Of a stretch of DNA of 26,097 nt, positions 7,944 through 15,011 are shown in pieces. The stretch covers positions 1 through 26,097 of the forward strand of contig JBBRWV010000041.1 in NCBI GenBank assembly GCA_038248985.1, read 5' to 3'. Positions within the stretch are counted from its first letter, which is position 1. Each line of letters opens with the position of its first letter. A model generated the notes under the pieces. The model had not been told where the DNA came from and made no database searches. It saw only the letters and a program-made list of their open reading frames with translations. Both the position numbers and the translations under genes were made by a program. The stretch is from JBBRWV01 sp038248985 (lineage in GTDB: Bacteria; Planctomycetota; Phycisphaerae; WQYP01).

Positions 7944-8225
7944 ATGAAGACAACCAAGTGGCTAGTGGCGGGCCTGATCGCGTTGAACGCGATTCTGGGT
8001 CTTGCGGTGTATCAGCGGTTTGGCGTGGAAAACAAAGCCTTTGCCCAAGCCGGTGCGCGTAAAGATATCCTGTCGGTTTCGGGGTACGTCAACGGACAGT
8101 CCTACCTGTACATGTGGGACACCAACGGTGGAATGATGGTCGTGGTGAAACCGGATCCCGTGAATAAGAAGTTCGAAGCGATCGCCAAGAAAGACATCGC
8201 GTCAGACCTGGCGCGAATCAAGTAA
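7944..8225 (+). CDS. Small exported protein, unknown (paralogue-like pair, member 1)
   Basis: A 93-aa protein with a lysine start, a hydrophobic segment (residues ~6-22) and a possible AFAQA cleavage site near residue 35. The exported part is short and beta-rich: a run like YVNGQSYLYMWDTNGG followed by MMVVVKPDPVNKKFEAIAKKDI. The pattern resembles one blade of a propeller-like repeat. The ATG at 7944 is chosen over TTG 7929 because GGAGG at 7935-7939 lies just upstream. The next gene has the same plan (signal, strand-turn-strand, xxAIAxKD/PKD ending), so the two are probably diverged duplicates. Function unknown; I recognise no named family. Confidence 0.72.
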   Translation: MKTTKWLVAGLIALNAILGLAVYQRFGVENKAFAQAGARKDILSVSGYVNGQSYLYMWDTNGGMMVVVKPDPVNKKFEAIAKKDIASDLARIK

Positions 8226-8294
8226 ATAGTCGAAATGCTTCTTAAGTTTGTAACTTCTGTTTTTAATCACTCGCGACCCACGCTGGAGATAACC

Positions 8295-8591
8295 ATGAAG
8301 AATAATTCCACCTCCCTCCTGACGATTTTACTGACGGTCACGGCTATCGCCTTGGCCGTTGCTCTTCTGTCCACCACGCAACAGCCCGTTCAGGCGGCCA
8401 TGAATGCCTCCGCACCGCCCTACACGATGATTACCGCAGGTGCCGCGGGCGATGAGGCGCTGATGATCATCGATAATTTTTCACAGAAAATGCTGGTTTA
8501 TCGATTGAAAGACAAAGAACTTCAGGCGATCGCCGTGATGTCGCCTAAGGATTTCGGCACGTGGTTTGAACGGCCCCCCACCCCGAAATAA
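8295..8591 (+). CDS. Small exported protein, unknown (paralogue-like pair, member 2)
   Basis: A 98-aa protein starting at ATG 8295 with GGAGAT at 8285-8290. It has a signal sequence of about 35 residues ending near VQAA. The mature part contains DEALMIIDNFSQKMLVYRL, then KDKELQAIAVMSPKDF. This matches the layout of the preceding gene: strand, Asp-turn, strand, then ELQAIAVMSPKDF against KFEAIAKKDI. Both are predicted periplasmic or membrane-anchored. A strong terminator follows 24 nt after the stop, so this is the last gene of its unit. Function unknown. Confidence 0.75.
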   Translation: MKNNSTSLLTILLTVTAIALAVALLSTTQQPVQAAMNASAPPYTMITAGAAGDEALMIIDNFSQKMLVYRLKDKELQAIAVMSPKDFGTWFERPPTPK

Positions 8592-8615
8592 AGAGACCCC
8601 ATCCCTGAATTCCCC

Positions 8616-8651
8616 GGCACGCGTGATCTGAGTGATTGCGCGTGCCTTTTT
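8616..8651 (+). terminator. Rho-independent terminator after small exported genes
   Basis: GGCACGCG 8616-8623 pairs perfectly with CGCGTGCC 8639-8646, with a 15-nt loop, followed by TTTTTA. It separates the small exported genes from the bioB promoter that begins 25 nt later. Confidence 0.85.
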
Positions 8652-8675
8652 ATTGGGCTGAGGATGTTGGGGCGT

Positions 8676-8704
8676 TTGACCGGGGCGGGCAAGGCTTGGA
8701 TAAT
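8676..8704 (+). promoter_or_regulatory. Sigma70-type promoter of bioB
   Basis: TTGACC at 8676-8681 and GATAAT at 8699-8704 are separated by exactly 17 nt; each box matches consensus at five of six positions. The predicted transcript start near 8711 leaves a leader of about 26 nt before ATG 8737 and excludes the upstream GTG 8707 as the bioB start. No BirA-type operator was seen over it. Confidence 0.7.
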
Positions 8705-8736
8705 CGGTGGTTTCGCAACCCGTACAGGTGGTCATG

Positions 8737-9735
8737 ATGGTTCGTTACGACTGGACACTCGCCGAGATCAAGGCGATTTACAATTTGCCCTTTCCGGAAT
8801 TGGTTTATCAGGCGGCGACAGCGCACCGCAAGAATTTTGATCCGGCCCAAGTGCAGCGTTCGACGTTGCTTTCGGTGAAGACCGGAGGCTGCCCGGAAAA
8901 TTGTGCGTACTGTCCGCAGTCGGCGCACTATGACACGGGGGTGGAAAAACACGCGGTATTGCCGACGGATTACGTGGTGCAAAAGGCCACCGAGGCCAAG
9001 GCGGAGGGGTCGACGCGCTTCTGCATGGGCGCGGCCTGGCGCGAAGTAAAGGATGGGAAAGATTTCGACGCGGTGCTGGAACTGGTGCGCGAGGTGAAGG
9101 CCACTGGGATGGAAGTCTGCTGCACGCTGGGGATGCTGACGGAAAAACAGGCGGAGCGACTGAAAGAGGCGGGGTGTTATGCGTACAACCATAATCTCGA
9201 TACCTCGCCTGAATTTTACGGCAAAGTTATTTCGACGCGCACGTATCAGGACCGGATTCAGACGCTGTTGAACGTGCGGAAGGCGGGGATCACGGTGTGC
9301 TGCGGCGGGATTTTGGGGATGGGCGAACGGGTGGAAGATCGACTCGGGCTGCTGATGCAGTTGGCGACGCAGACGCCGCATCCGGAGAGCGTGCCGATCA
9401 ATGCGCTGCAACGCGTGGAAGGAACGCCGCTGTCGGAGCAAAAAGCGGTGGATGCGATTGATTTTGTACGGATCATTGCGACGGCACGAATTGTGATGCC
9501 CAAGAGCATGGTGCGGCTGAGCGCGGGGCGGGTGGAGATGACCGATGAGATGCAGGCGCTGTGTTTTATGGCCGGTGCAAATTCGATTTTCGCGGGCGAT
9601 AAGTTGCTGACGCAAAAGAATCCGGGCGAGGACAAGGACAAGACGCTGATGGACAAGCTGGGGATGCATTATGTCGAGTGCGTGATGGAAGAGACGCCGG
9701 CGCACAAGGATACGCATCTGATGGTTGCGGGGTGA
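8737..9735 (+). CDS. bioB: Biotin synthase (radical SAM)
   Basis: BioB inserts sulfur into dethiobiotin in the last step of biotin synthesis. The 332-aa protein has the normal length. The radical-SAM cluster motif is Cys52-x3-Cys56-x2-Cys59 in GGCPENCAYCPQS. Further BioB hallmarks are ACTLGML-like CCTLGMLTEKQAERLKEAG, the AYNHNLDTSPEFYGKVISTR block, and RLSAGRVEM near the C-terminus, with the active-site arginine for the 2Fe-2S cluster. ATG 8737 was chosen over ATG 8734 and GTG 8707 because AGGTGG at 8726-8731 is 5 nt upstream and the promoter lies at 8676-8704. Its TGA overlaps the ATG of the ketoacyl-synthase gene (TGATG). No bioA, bioD or bioF is in the window. Confidence 0.97.
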   Translation: MVRYDWTLAEIKAIYNLPFPELVYQAATAHRKNFDPAQVQRSTLLSVKTGGCPENCAYCPQSAHYDTGVEKHAVLPTDYVVQKATEAKAEGSTRFCMGAAWREVKDGKDFDAVLELVREVKATGMEVCCTLGMLTEKQAERLKEAGCYAYNHNLDTSPEFYGKVISTRTYQDRIQTLLNVRKAGITVCCGGILGMGERVEDRLGLLMQLATQTPHPESVPINALQRVEGTPLSEQKAVDAIDFVRIIATARIVMPKSMVRLSAGRVEMTDEMQALCFMAGANSIFAGDKLLTQKNPGEDKDKTLMDKLGMHYVECVMEETPAHKDTHLMVAG

Positions 9736-10838
9736 TGGGTGTGGATGCGGTTGCGATCACGGCTGCGGCATTGCTGACGCCGCTGGGAGGGGAAGGCGGA
9801 GCAGACGAGAGTTGGGAAAAGTTGTGCGCGGGAGAGCGGGTGGGGGCGGAAGACGGTGAAGCGCGGGTGGACGCGCGGGTGCTGGCAGGGACGCCGGATT
9901 ATTTGGACAAGTCGATACGCATGGGGATCGTGGTGGCACGACGGGCGCTCGACGAGAGCGAGAGCGAAAGCGATGCGGGGAATCGAAATGCGTGCGGGGT
10001 CTTTGCGGGGACGTCCAAAGGACCGGTGTATACGATGCTGGCGGGGCTGGATCAAGTGCGTTGCGGAGTGGCGATGGATGAACGAATTGCCGAACAGGTG
10101 ATGCTGGGCGCGGGGGCGATGGGGGTGTATGTGGCGCGGGAACTGGGGTTGAAGGGGGGTGTGCATACGAGCGTGGCGGCGTGTTCATCGGGGATGCATG
10201 CGCTGCATCGGGCGATGCAGGCGGTGCGGGGCGGCAAGTGTGAGCGGGCGGTAGTGGTAGCGGCGGATGCATCATTGCATGAATTGTTTGAGGGTTCGTT
10301 TTCGCGGCTGGGAGTGCTGGCACCGAAAGAGGCAGATGGGGTGCGGCGGTGCGAACCGTTTGGAAAAGCTGGACGGGGTTTCTTTTTGAGCGAAGCGGCC
10401 GCGGCGGTCGTGCTGGAACGGGCGCCGAAACGGGAGCCGGTGGTGTGGCTGGAGGATTTACGGATCGGCGGGGACGGAACGCACCTGGTGGCGATTGATG
10501 AAGAGACGAAGACGTTGCGGGGAATTTTGCGGTCGGTGGTGGGAGTGGATATTGCGCAAGTGGCGTTTGTGCATGCGCATGCGACAGGGACGGGACACGA
10601 TCGGCATGAACTGGCGGCGATACGCAGTATGCTGCCGGAGACGGCGGTGTTTTCGACGAAGGGGCAATTGGGGCATTCACTGGGTGCAGCGGGGCTGGTG
10701 TCGCTGGTGATCTCAGCGCTGGCGCATAAAGGGGGCCGGATGCCAGATGGGAGGGTGGTGGAGCGCGGGCGTCAGTCTGTGACGATCGCGCAAGGTTTTG
10801 GGGGGCATGTGGCGGTGGCGAGGCTATGCGGGTTGTGA
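9735..10838 (+). CDS. Beta-ketoacyl-ACP synthase (KAS I/II-like)
   Basis: A 367-aa thiolase-fold condensing enzyme, somewhat shorter than FabF (~410 aa). The Cys-His-His triad is intact: Cys150 in AACSSG, His282 in HAHATGT and His314 in GQLGHSLGAAG, with Lys309 in STKG. Members condense acyl chains with malonyl-ACP. The ATG at 9735 shares one base with the bioB stop, so the two genes are translationally coupled. Housekeeping fabF is normally beside acpP or fabG, which are absent here. This suggests a specialised enzyme, possibly making the pimeloyl precursor of biotin; that role is inference only. The coding strand is very G-rich. Overlapping Pro-rich minus-strand frames are composition shadows. 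Confidence 0.88.
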   Translation: MGVDAVAITAAALLTPLGGEGGADESWEKLCAGERVGAEDGEARVDARVLAGTPDYLDKSIRMGIVVARRALDESESESDAGNRNACGVFAGTSKGPVYTMLAGLDQVRCGVAMDERIAEQVMLGAGAMGVYVARELGLKGGVHTSVAACSSGMHALHRAMQAVRGGKCERAVVVAADASLHELFEGSFSRLGVLAPKEADGVRRCEPFGKAGRGFFLSEAAAAVVLERAPKREPVVWLEDLRIGGDGTHLVAIDEETKTLRGILRSVVGVDIAQVAFVHAHATGTGHDRHELAAIRSMLPETAVFSTKGQLGHSLGAAGLVSLVISALAHKGGRMPDGRVVERGRQSVTIAQGFGGHVAVARLCGL

Positions 10839-11007
10839 AGTTATGGGGGTGGGTGCGATGCCAGTGGAGGTGCCGGCGGGCGGCGAGAAGAAGATGGTTT
10901 ACAAACTGAAGTGTGTGAATTGAGGTGTGAGGTCTTTGGGAAGATTGGCACGCAATAGAAGCGTGGGGGCGGTGCGATTACAATCGGGCTTGAGTTGAAG
11001 GAGTCCG

Positions 11008-12675
11008 ATGAAGATTGCGCTGGCACAGATTAATCCACGGGTGGGGGATATGGCGGGTAATTTGCGGAAGCATTTGGAGTTTGTGGGCCTCGCCCGTGAG
11101 CAGGGGGCGGAGATGGTGGTGTTTCCGGAGTTGTCCATCGTCGGGTATCCGCCGAAGGATTTGCTGCTGAAGCCGGCGGTGATTGAGTTGTGCGCTGAGG
11201 CGGTGGGGGTGATCGCGGAGGCGGCGGTGGGATTGACGGTGCTGGTGGGATATCCAGAGCGGAACACGTCGAGCGCGGGGCGGCCGCTGCACAATGCGGT
11301 GGCGGTGGTGCGGAATGGGCATATTTTGGCGAAGCGATTTAAAAGTTTGCTGCCGACCTACGATGTGTTTGACGAGTCACGCTATTTTGAGCCGGGGCCG
11401 GCGGTGGAGCTGACGTTTGTGGGGAACGAGCCGCTGGGGCTGACGATTTGCGAAGATTTGTGGAACGATGAGCAGTTGATCGAGCGGCCGCTGTATCATG
11501 CGAATCCGATTGAGGAGTTGGCGGAGGCGGGGGCGCGGATGCAGGTGAATATTTCGGCGTCACCCTTTGTGTTGGACAAGCATGCTTACCGGTTGAAGCT
11601 TTTTGCGCATCAGGCGAAGCGGTGGCACACGCCGATTGTGTATGTGAACCAGGTGGGGGGGAATGACGATTTGGTGTTTGATGGAAATTCTTTTGTGGTG
11701 GATAGGAATGGGGCGGTGATTGCGCAGGCGAAGGGATTTGCGGAAGATTTGCTGATTGTGGGTTCGGAAACGGGCGGGCGGGTGGAGACGCCGGCAATGG
11801 GGATTGCGTCTTTGCATGATGCGTTGGTGATGGGACTGCGTGATTATGCGCGGAAGTGCGGATTCAAGTCGGTGGTGCTGGGGCTGTCGGGGGGGATTGA
11901 TTCGGCGGTGGTGGGGGCGTTAGCGGTGGAGGCACTGGGCGCGGCGAATGTGCTGGGTGTGGCATTGCCTTCGCGGTATAGCAGTGATCACAGTGTTTCA
12001 GATGCGGAAGTGCTGGCGAAAAATATGGGGATTCCTTTTCACACGGTACCTATCGAGGGAGTGCATCAGGGGATGGAGCAGACGCTGACGGATTTGTTTG
12101 CGGGGACGACGCCGGGGGTGGCGGAGGAGAATCTGCAGGCGCGGTTGCGCGGGAATATTTTGATGGCGTTGTCGAATAAGTTCGGTCACATGCTGCTGAC
12201 GACGGGGAACAAGAGCGAAGTGGCAACGGGGTATTGCACTTTGTATGGAGACATGTGCGGTGGCCTGGCGGTGATCAGCGATGTGCCCAAGACGATGGTG
12301 TATGGGCTGGCACGCTACATCAATGAGCGGGCGGTGGCGTTTGGGAAAGTGCCGCCGATACCGGAGGGTTCGATCAGCAAGCCGCCGAGCGCGGAGTTGC
12401 GTCCGAATCAGACCGATCAGGATTCGCTGCCGCCGTATGATATTTTGGATGCGATTTTGGAGCGGTATGTGGAGCGGGAGATGAGTGTGCGGGCGATCGT
12501 GGAGGAGGGATTTGCGCGTGCGGTGGTGGAGCGTGTGGCGCGATTGGTAGATTTGTCGGAATATAAGCGGAAGCAGATGCCGCCCGGTTTGAAGGTGACG
12601 AGTCGGGCGTTTGGGACGGGGCGGCGGATGCCGATAGCGCAGGGGCACGATCCGAAGTTGCACACGTTGCGGTGA
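11008..12675 (+). CDS. nadE: Glutamine-dependent NAD+ synthetase
   Basis: A 555-aa two-domain enzyme that amidates deamido-NAD to NAD+ using glutamine. The N-terminal nitrilase-type glutaminase (residues 1-~260) has the Glu41 (FPELSIVGYPPKD), Lys112 (FKSLLPTYDVFDE) and Cys148 (TICEDLWND) triad. The C-terminal synthetase (from ~270) has the ATP-pyrophosphatase P-loop SGGIDS at 294-299 and later TTGNKSEVATGYCTLYGD and PPSAELRPNQTDQDSLPPY. Length fits the shorter glutamine-dependent class. The ATG at 11008 follows AAGGAG at 10999-11004. It has its own 169-nt upstream gap with a TACAAT box at 10979-10984, but no clear -35, so it may be separate from the bioB operon. Cytosolic. Confidence 0.97.
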   Translation: MKIALAQINPRVGDMAGNLRKHLEFVGLAREQGAEMVVFPELSIVGYPPKDLLLKPAVIELCAEAVGVIAEAAVGLTVLVGYPERNTSSAGRPLHNAVAVVRNGHILAKRFKSLLPTYDVFDESRYFEPGPAVELTFVGNEPLGLTICEDLWNDEQLIERPLYHANPIEELAEAGARMQVNISASPFVLDKHAYRLKLFAHQAKRWHTPIVYVNQVGGNDDLVFDGNSFVVDRNGAVIAQAKGFAEDLLIVGSETGGRVETPAMGIASLHDALVMGLRDYARKCGFKSVVLGLSGGIDSAVVGALAVEALGAANVLGVALPSRYSSDHSVSDAEVLAKNMGIPFHTVPIEGVHQGMEQTLTDLFAGTTPGVAEENLQARLRGNILMALSNKFGHMLLTTGNKSEVATGYCTLYGDMCGGLAVISDVPKTMVYGLARYINERAVAFGKVPPIPEGSISKPPSAELRPNQTDQDSLPPYDILDAILERYVEREMSVRAIVEEGFARAVVERVARLVDLSEYKRKQMPPGLKVTSRAFGTGRRMPIAQGHDPKLHTLR

Positions 12676-12693
12676 GCGCGCGAAGGCGTAACG

Positions 12694-13713
12694 TCACATG
12701 GCGGGCGGTGTGGGAGGATCATTGACGGCTTGCTGGGCGGCATCGGCAGGATCTTCTGATGCGGGCAATGGAGCGTTCTGAGTTGCGGTTTCGACCGTGG
12801 TGACGGCGGGAGCGGTTTTGAGTTCCGACACGGCCATGGCGACGGCGACAGTTTCATCGGGGGTGAGGATCAACCGTTTGACCACGGACGCGACACTCTT
12901 TTGCAGTTCACCTTTTTTGTTATAGGTGAGGGTCACTTCATCGATGCAAAGTGTTTGCGTGTTGTCACAACTGGCGCAGCCCTGGAGAGAGACGAGAAGA
13001 AAAAGCAGGGTGCCGGATTCGGCTTCTTCGGCTGTGGAAATTATCGAAAAATCCTTAGCTTCGAGGCGCTGCTTGAGATCAGCCTTGGAAATCAAGAGCT
13101 GCTTGAGCGCGATCAGCGGCTTTTTGACGCCCCATTTATTGCAGGTCTCGCAGAAGGGGTTTGCACTGAGTTTCTTGCGCACCGGCCAGAGCGGAATGCC
13201 GAGGAGGAACCCTAATTCGATAAGCCAGAGGCCCCAGAGAACGATGCCGGTGGGCTTGGCATTCTTAATGCTCCAGAATCCGTGATCATTGATTTGCAGA
13301 ATTATGTCCCAGATCAGGGCAGGAGAAGTCACGCATTCGAAGAACGGGACGGGATTCGGGCCTCTCATCAAAAGAGCATAGATGTAAACAACCCAACTGA
13401 ACCAGAGCAGGACGGCCCCGATGGCCAGAGTGGTCAATAGCGCCAGGGGGGAATTTCGTACGCGGGCCCACACGAGCAACTGGGCGGTGGTTATGCCGAC
13501 GATGAATCCCGTGCCGCCCGTGAGGATGAACGTGACCCATCCGGCGATGGGGATATACATGACGGCGTAGGCGTAGAGGGCCCCGCAGATCAGGGCGACG
13601 GCCATGCTGACCAGCACGGCGATGGGTAAACGTGTCGGATCGAACTTGCCGGAGTGCCGGTAGTAAAGGTTGCCGCCGAGATAGGGCAGGGTGGCGGATG
13701 GTGCGCTCGACAT
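12694..13713 (-). CDS. Orphan polytopic membrane protein with CxxC motifs
   Basis: A 339-aa protein of unrecognised family. Residues 1-~180 hold about four to five hydrophobic segments (near 30-55, 58-80, 90-115 and 160-180) and a conserved-looking start, LPYLGGNLYYRHSGKFDP. A soluble domain follows with two Cys pairs, FCETCNKWG and CASCDNTQTLC, that may bind metal or form disulfides. It ends in an Ala/Pro/Thr-rich tail of about 50 residues. The ATG at 13713 has GGGAGAG about 5 nt upstream on the minus strand. A promoter can be placed in the divergent region (TTGACG/TGTAAT). It converges with nadE across an 18-nt gap. No function can be assigned. Confidence 0.75.
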   Translation of the reverse strand: MSSAPSATLPYLGGNLYYRHSGKFDPTRLPIAVLVSMAVALICGALYAYAVMYIPIAGWVTFILTGGTGFIVGITTAQLLVWARVRNSPLALLTTLAIGAVLLWFSWVVYIYALLMRGPNPVPFFECVTSPALIWDIILQINDHGFWSIKNAKPTGIVLWGLWLIELGFLLGIPLWPVRKKLSANPFCETCNKWGVKKPLIALKQLLISKADLKQRLEAKDFSIISTAEEAESGTLLFLLVSLQGCASCDNTQTLCIDEVTLTYNKKGELQKSVASVVKRLILTPDETVAVAMAVSELKTAPAVTTVETATQNAPLPASEDPADAAQQAVNDPPTPPAM

Positions 13714-13754
13714 GGGGGCTCTCCCGAGAATGAAATGAAAGGTGTATCGAAGGT

Positions 13755-13784
13755 ATTACATCCGCAGAAAGGGTGTGGCGTCAA
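13755..13784 (-). promoter_or_regulatory. Putative sigma70 promoter of the CxxC membrane protein
   Basis: On the minus strand, TTGACG (13784-13779) and TGTAAT (13760-13755) are 18 nt apart, each five of six to consensus. They lie about 42 nt before the ATG at 13713. Confidence 0.5.
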
Positions 13785-13828
13785 TGGTTTTCTGGTGCCC
13801 ATGTGAGGCGTGAGGGGAAGGAATATTC

Positions 13829-13857
13829 TTGCCACCACTCACTTTGTAGTGTAAAGT
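13829..13857 (+). promoter_or_regulatory. Putative promoter with overlapping operator, membrane protein/regulator operon
   Basis: TTGCCA at 13829-13834 and TAAAGT at 13852-13857 are 17 nt apart. The 17-bp near-palindrome ACTTTGTAGTGTAAAGT at 13841-13857 covers the spacer and the whole -10. Arms are ACTTT and AAAGT. A second copy (14 of 17 identical) lies at 14978-14994 beyond the regulator gene. A bound regulator would block RNA polymerase, so autorepression is the simplest reading. Confidence 0.6.
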
Positions 13858-13940
13858 TAATTCCATCCAATGGTCGATAGTCAGCGTATCTCGTGGTAGA
13901 TTCCTATTGAGATGCCAGTCAGTTGATGCAGGGGTTGAGC

Positions 13941-14555
13941 ATGGAACTTCGGGAAGCCTTGACGCAAATCGCGGAGATCCGCACGCAGATGGCCCGCGGC
14001 CAGGTGTTTCGCGGGTATCGCAGCGTGACGACCATGTTTTCCGGCGTGGTGGCGCTGGTGGCGGGGGCGGCGCAGTATTTGTGCGTCGGAGCGCCGGCGG
14101 ATGAGCCGACGCGATTTGTCGGCGTGTGGCTGGGCGCGGGGATTTTGAGTTTGTGTGTTGTGGGTGCCGAAATGATTCTTCGTACGCGGCGATCAAATTC
14201 CATCGTGCAGCGGCAGCTCAGCCTGCTGGCGGTGGAGCAGTTTATGCCCTCGCTGGTGGTGGGGGGGCTGTTGGGATACGTGTTTGCCATGCATTTGCCA
14301 AGGCATCTGCATTTGTTGCCGGGGCTGTGGATGCTGGTATTTTCCTTGGGCGTGTTTGCCTCGAGTCGGCTGTTGCCGCGGGCGATATTTGGGATCGGGG
14401 CCTTTTATTTGCTGGCGGGGATTTTGACGATGTTGGTGGCGGCGCGCGATCCTGGTCGCGTGCTGGTGCCATGGGTAATGGCGGGGGTTTTTGCGATCGG
14501 GCAGGGTGCGACGGCCGCGATTTTGTTTGTGAAATTGGAGCGTCACCATGAGTGA
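13941..14555 (+). CDS. Polytopic membrane protein paired with winged-helix regulator
   Basis: A 204-aa protein with a short cytoplasmic N-terminus (MELREALTQIAEIRTQMARG) and about six hydrophobic segments (near 30-50, 60-80, 100-120, 125-145, 150-165 and 175-195). No catalytic motif is visible and I cannot name the family with confidence. ATG 13941 was chosen because AGGGG at 13930-13934 is 6 nt upstream; ATG 13926 would add five residues. Its stop overlaps the start of the regulator gene by 8 nt, so the pair is co-translated. Membrane protein plus small wHTH regulator modules of this type are seen in other soil bacteria, and a sensing or stress role is possible but unproven. Confidence 0.78.
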   Translation: MELREALTQIAEIRTQMARGQVFRGYRSVTTMFSGVVALVAGAAQYLCVGAPADEPTRFVGVWLGAGILSLCVVGAEMILRTRRSNSIVQRQLSLLAVEQFMPSLVVGGLLGYVFAMHLPRHLHLLPGLWMLVFSLGVFASSRLLPRAIFGIGAFYLLAGILTMLVAARDPGRVLVPWVMAGVFAIGQGATAAILFVKLERHHE

Positions 14556-14922
14556 GTCAAAGTCTGAAGGGCGATTTGCGTACGAGCGCATTGATCGCGT
14601 GATTCATGAAAAGTCACGGTTGAGCATCGTGGCGTCGTTGGCGACGCATGCGGAAGGGCTGCCGTTCAATGATTTGAAAGACCTGTGCTCGCTGACAGAT
14701 GGAAATTTGTCGCGGCATCTGGCGGTGTTGCAGGAGGCGGGGATGGTGAGCGTGGTGAAGAGTTTCAAGAATAATCGGCCATTGACGTGGTGCAGGATTA
14801 CAACATCGGGGCGGAAGCGTTTCAACGAATACATTGCGGAGTTGGAGAAGGTAGTTTCGGACGCGGCGAGGATGGAGCAGGCGAAGCGGCGTGGGGTGGC
14901 ACCAGGTTTTCTGCCGACTTGA
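14548..14922 (+). CDS. Winged-helix transcriptional regulator (HTH_34-like)
   Basis: A 124-aa single-domain DNA-binding protein. The wHTH spans about residues 10-105. HEKSRLSIVASLATHAEGLPFNDLK is broken by the first helices, and LTDGNLSRHLAVLQEAGMV is the recognition region. The wing is VVKSFKNNRPLTWCRIT, followed by TSGRKRFNEYIAELEKV as the dimer helix. The pattern IHEKxRLxIxxxL...TDGNLSxHLxxLxEAG fits the ArsR/MarR-like winged-helix domain family HTH_34. No metal-binding cysteines are visible, so an ArsR metal sensor is unlikely. ATG 14548 lies within the end of the membrane gene, with GGAG 7 nt upstream. Two near-identical 17-bp elements flank the operon, one over its own promoter, pointing to autoregulation and possible control of ispH. 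Confidence 0.9.
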   Translation: MSESKSEGRFAYERIDRVIHEKSRLSIVASLATHAEGLPFNDLKDLCSLTDGNLSRHLAVLQEAGMVSVVKSFKNNRPLTWCRITTSGRKRFNEYIAELEKVVSDAARMEQAKRRGVAPGFLPT

Positions 14923-14974
14923 TGGCCCGGGGATTCTTGAGCGGCGCTTTTACGAGTGCCGTTTTTTGTGGCTA

Positions 14975-15001
14975 TATACTTTGCAATGAAAAGTACTTTG
15001 C
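14975..15001 (+). promoter_or_regulatory. Second operator copy overlapping a -10-like box upstream of ispH
   Basis: ACTTTGCAATGAAAAGT at 14978-14994 matches the element at 13841-13857 in 14 of 17 bases with the same arms. It overlaps TATACT at 14975-14980, a good -10, although no -35 is clear at 16-18 nt (TTTACG at 14949-14954 is 20 nt away). An 8-nt direct repeat, TACTTTGC, occurs at 14977-14984 and 14994-15001. The site is 18-34 nt before the ispH start. Confidence 0.55.
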
Positions 15002-15011
15002 GGAGAATGTG

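Noticed and set aside
8244..8256. AAGTT-TGT-AACTT palindrome before the third small exported gene
   Set aside because: Short, AT-rich, single copy, and does not match a BirA or other known operator closely.
8707..8736. Longer bioB from GTG 8707
   Set aside because: It lies at or before the predicted transcript start; AGGTGG precedes ATG 8737.
8650..9717. 355-aa minus-strand frame opposite bioB
   Set aside because: Arg/His-rich shadow of an unmistakable biotin synthase.
9757..10680. 307-aa minus-strand frame opposite the ketoacyl synthase
   Set aside because: Pro/Ala/Ser-rich shadow from the very G-rich coding strand; no recognisable domain or start signal.
10843..10923. 26-codon frame between the ketoacyl synthase and nadE
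   Set aside because: No ribosome-binding site and no recognisable peptide; most likely chance, although it was the only frame in the gap.
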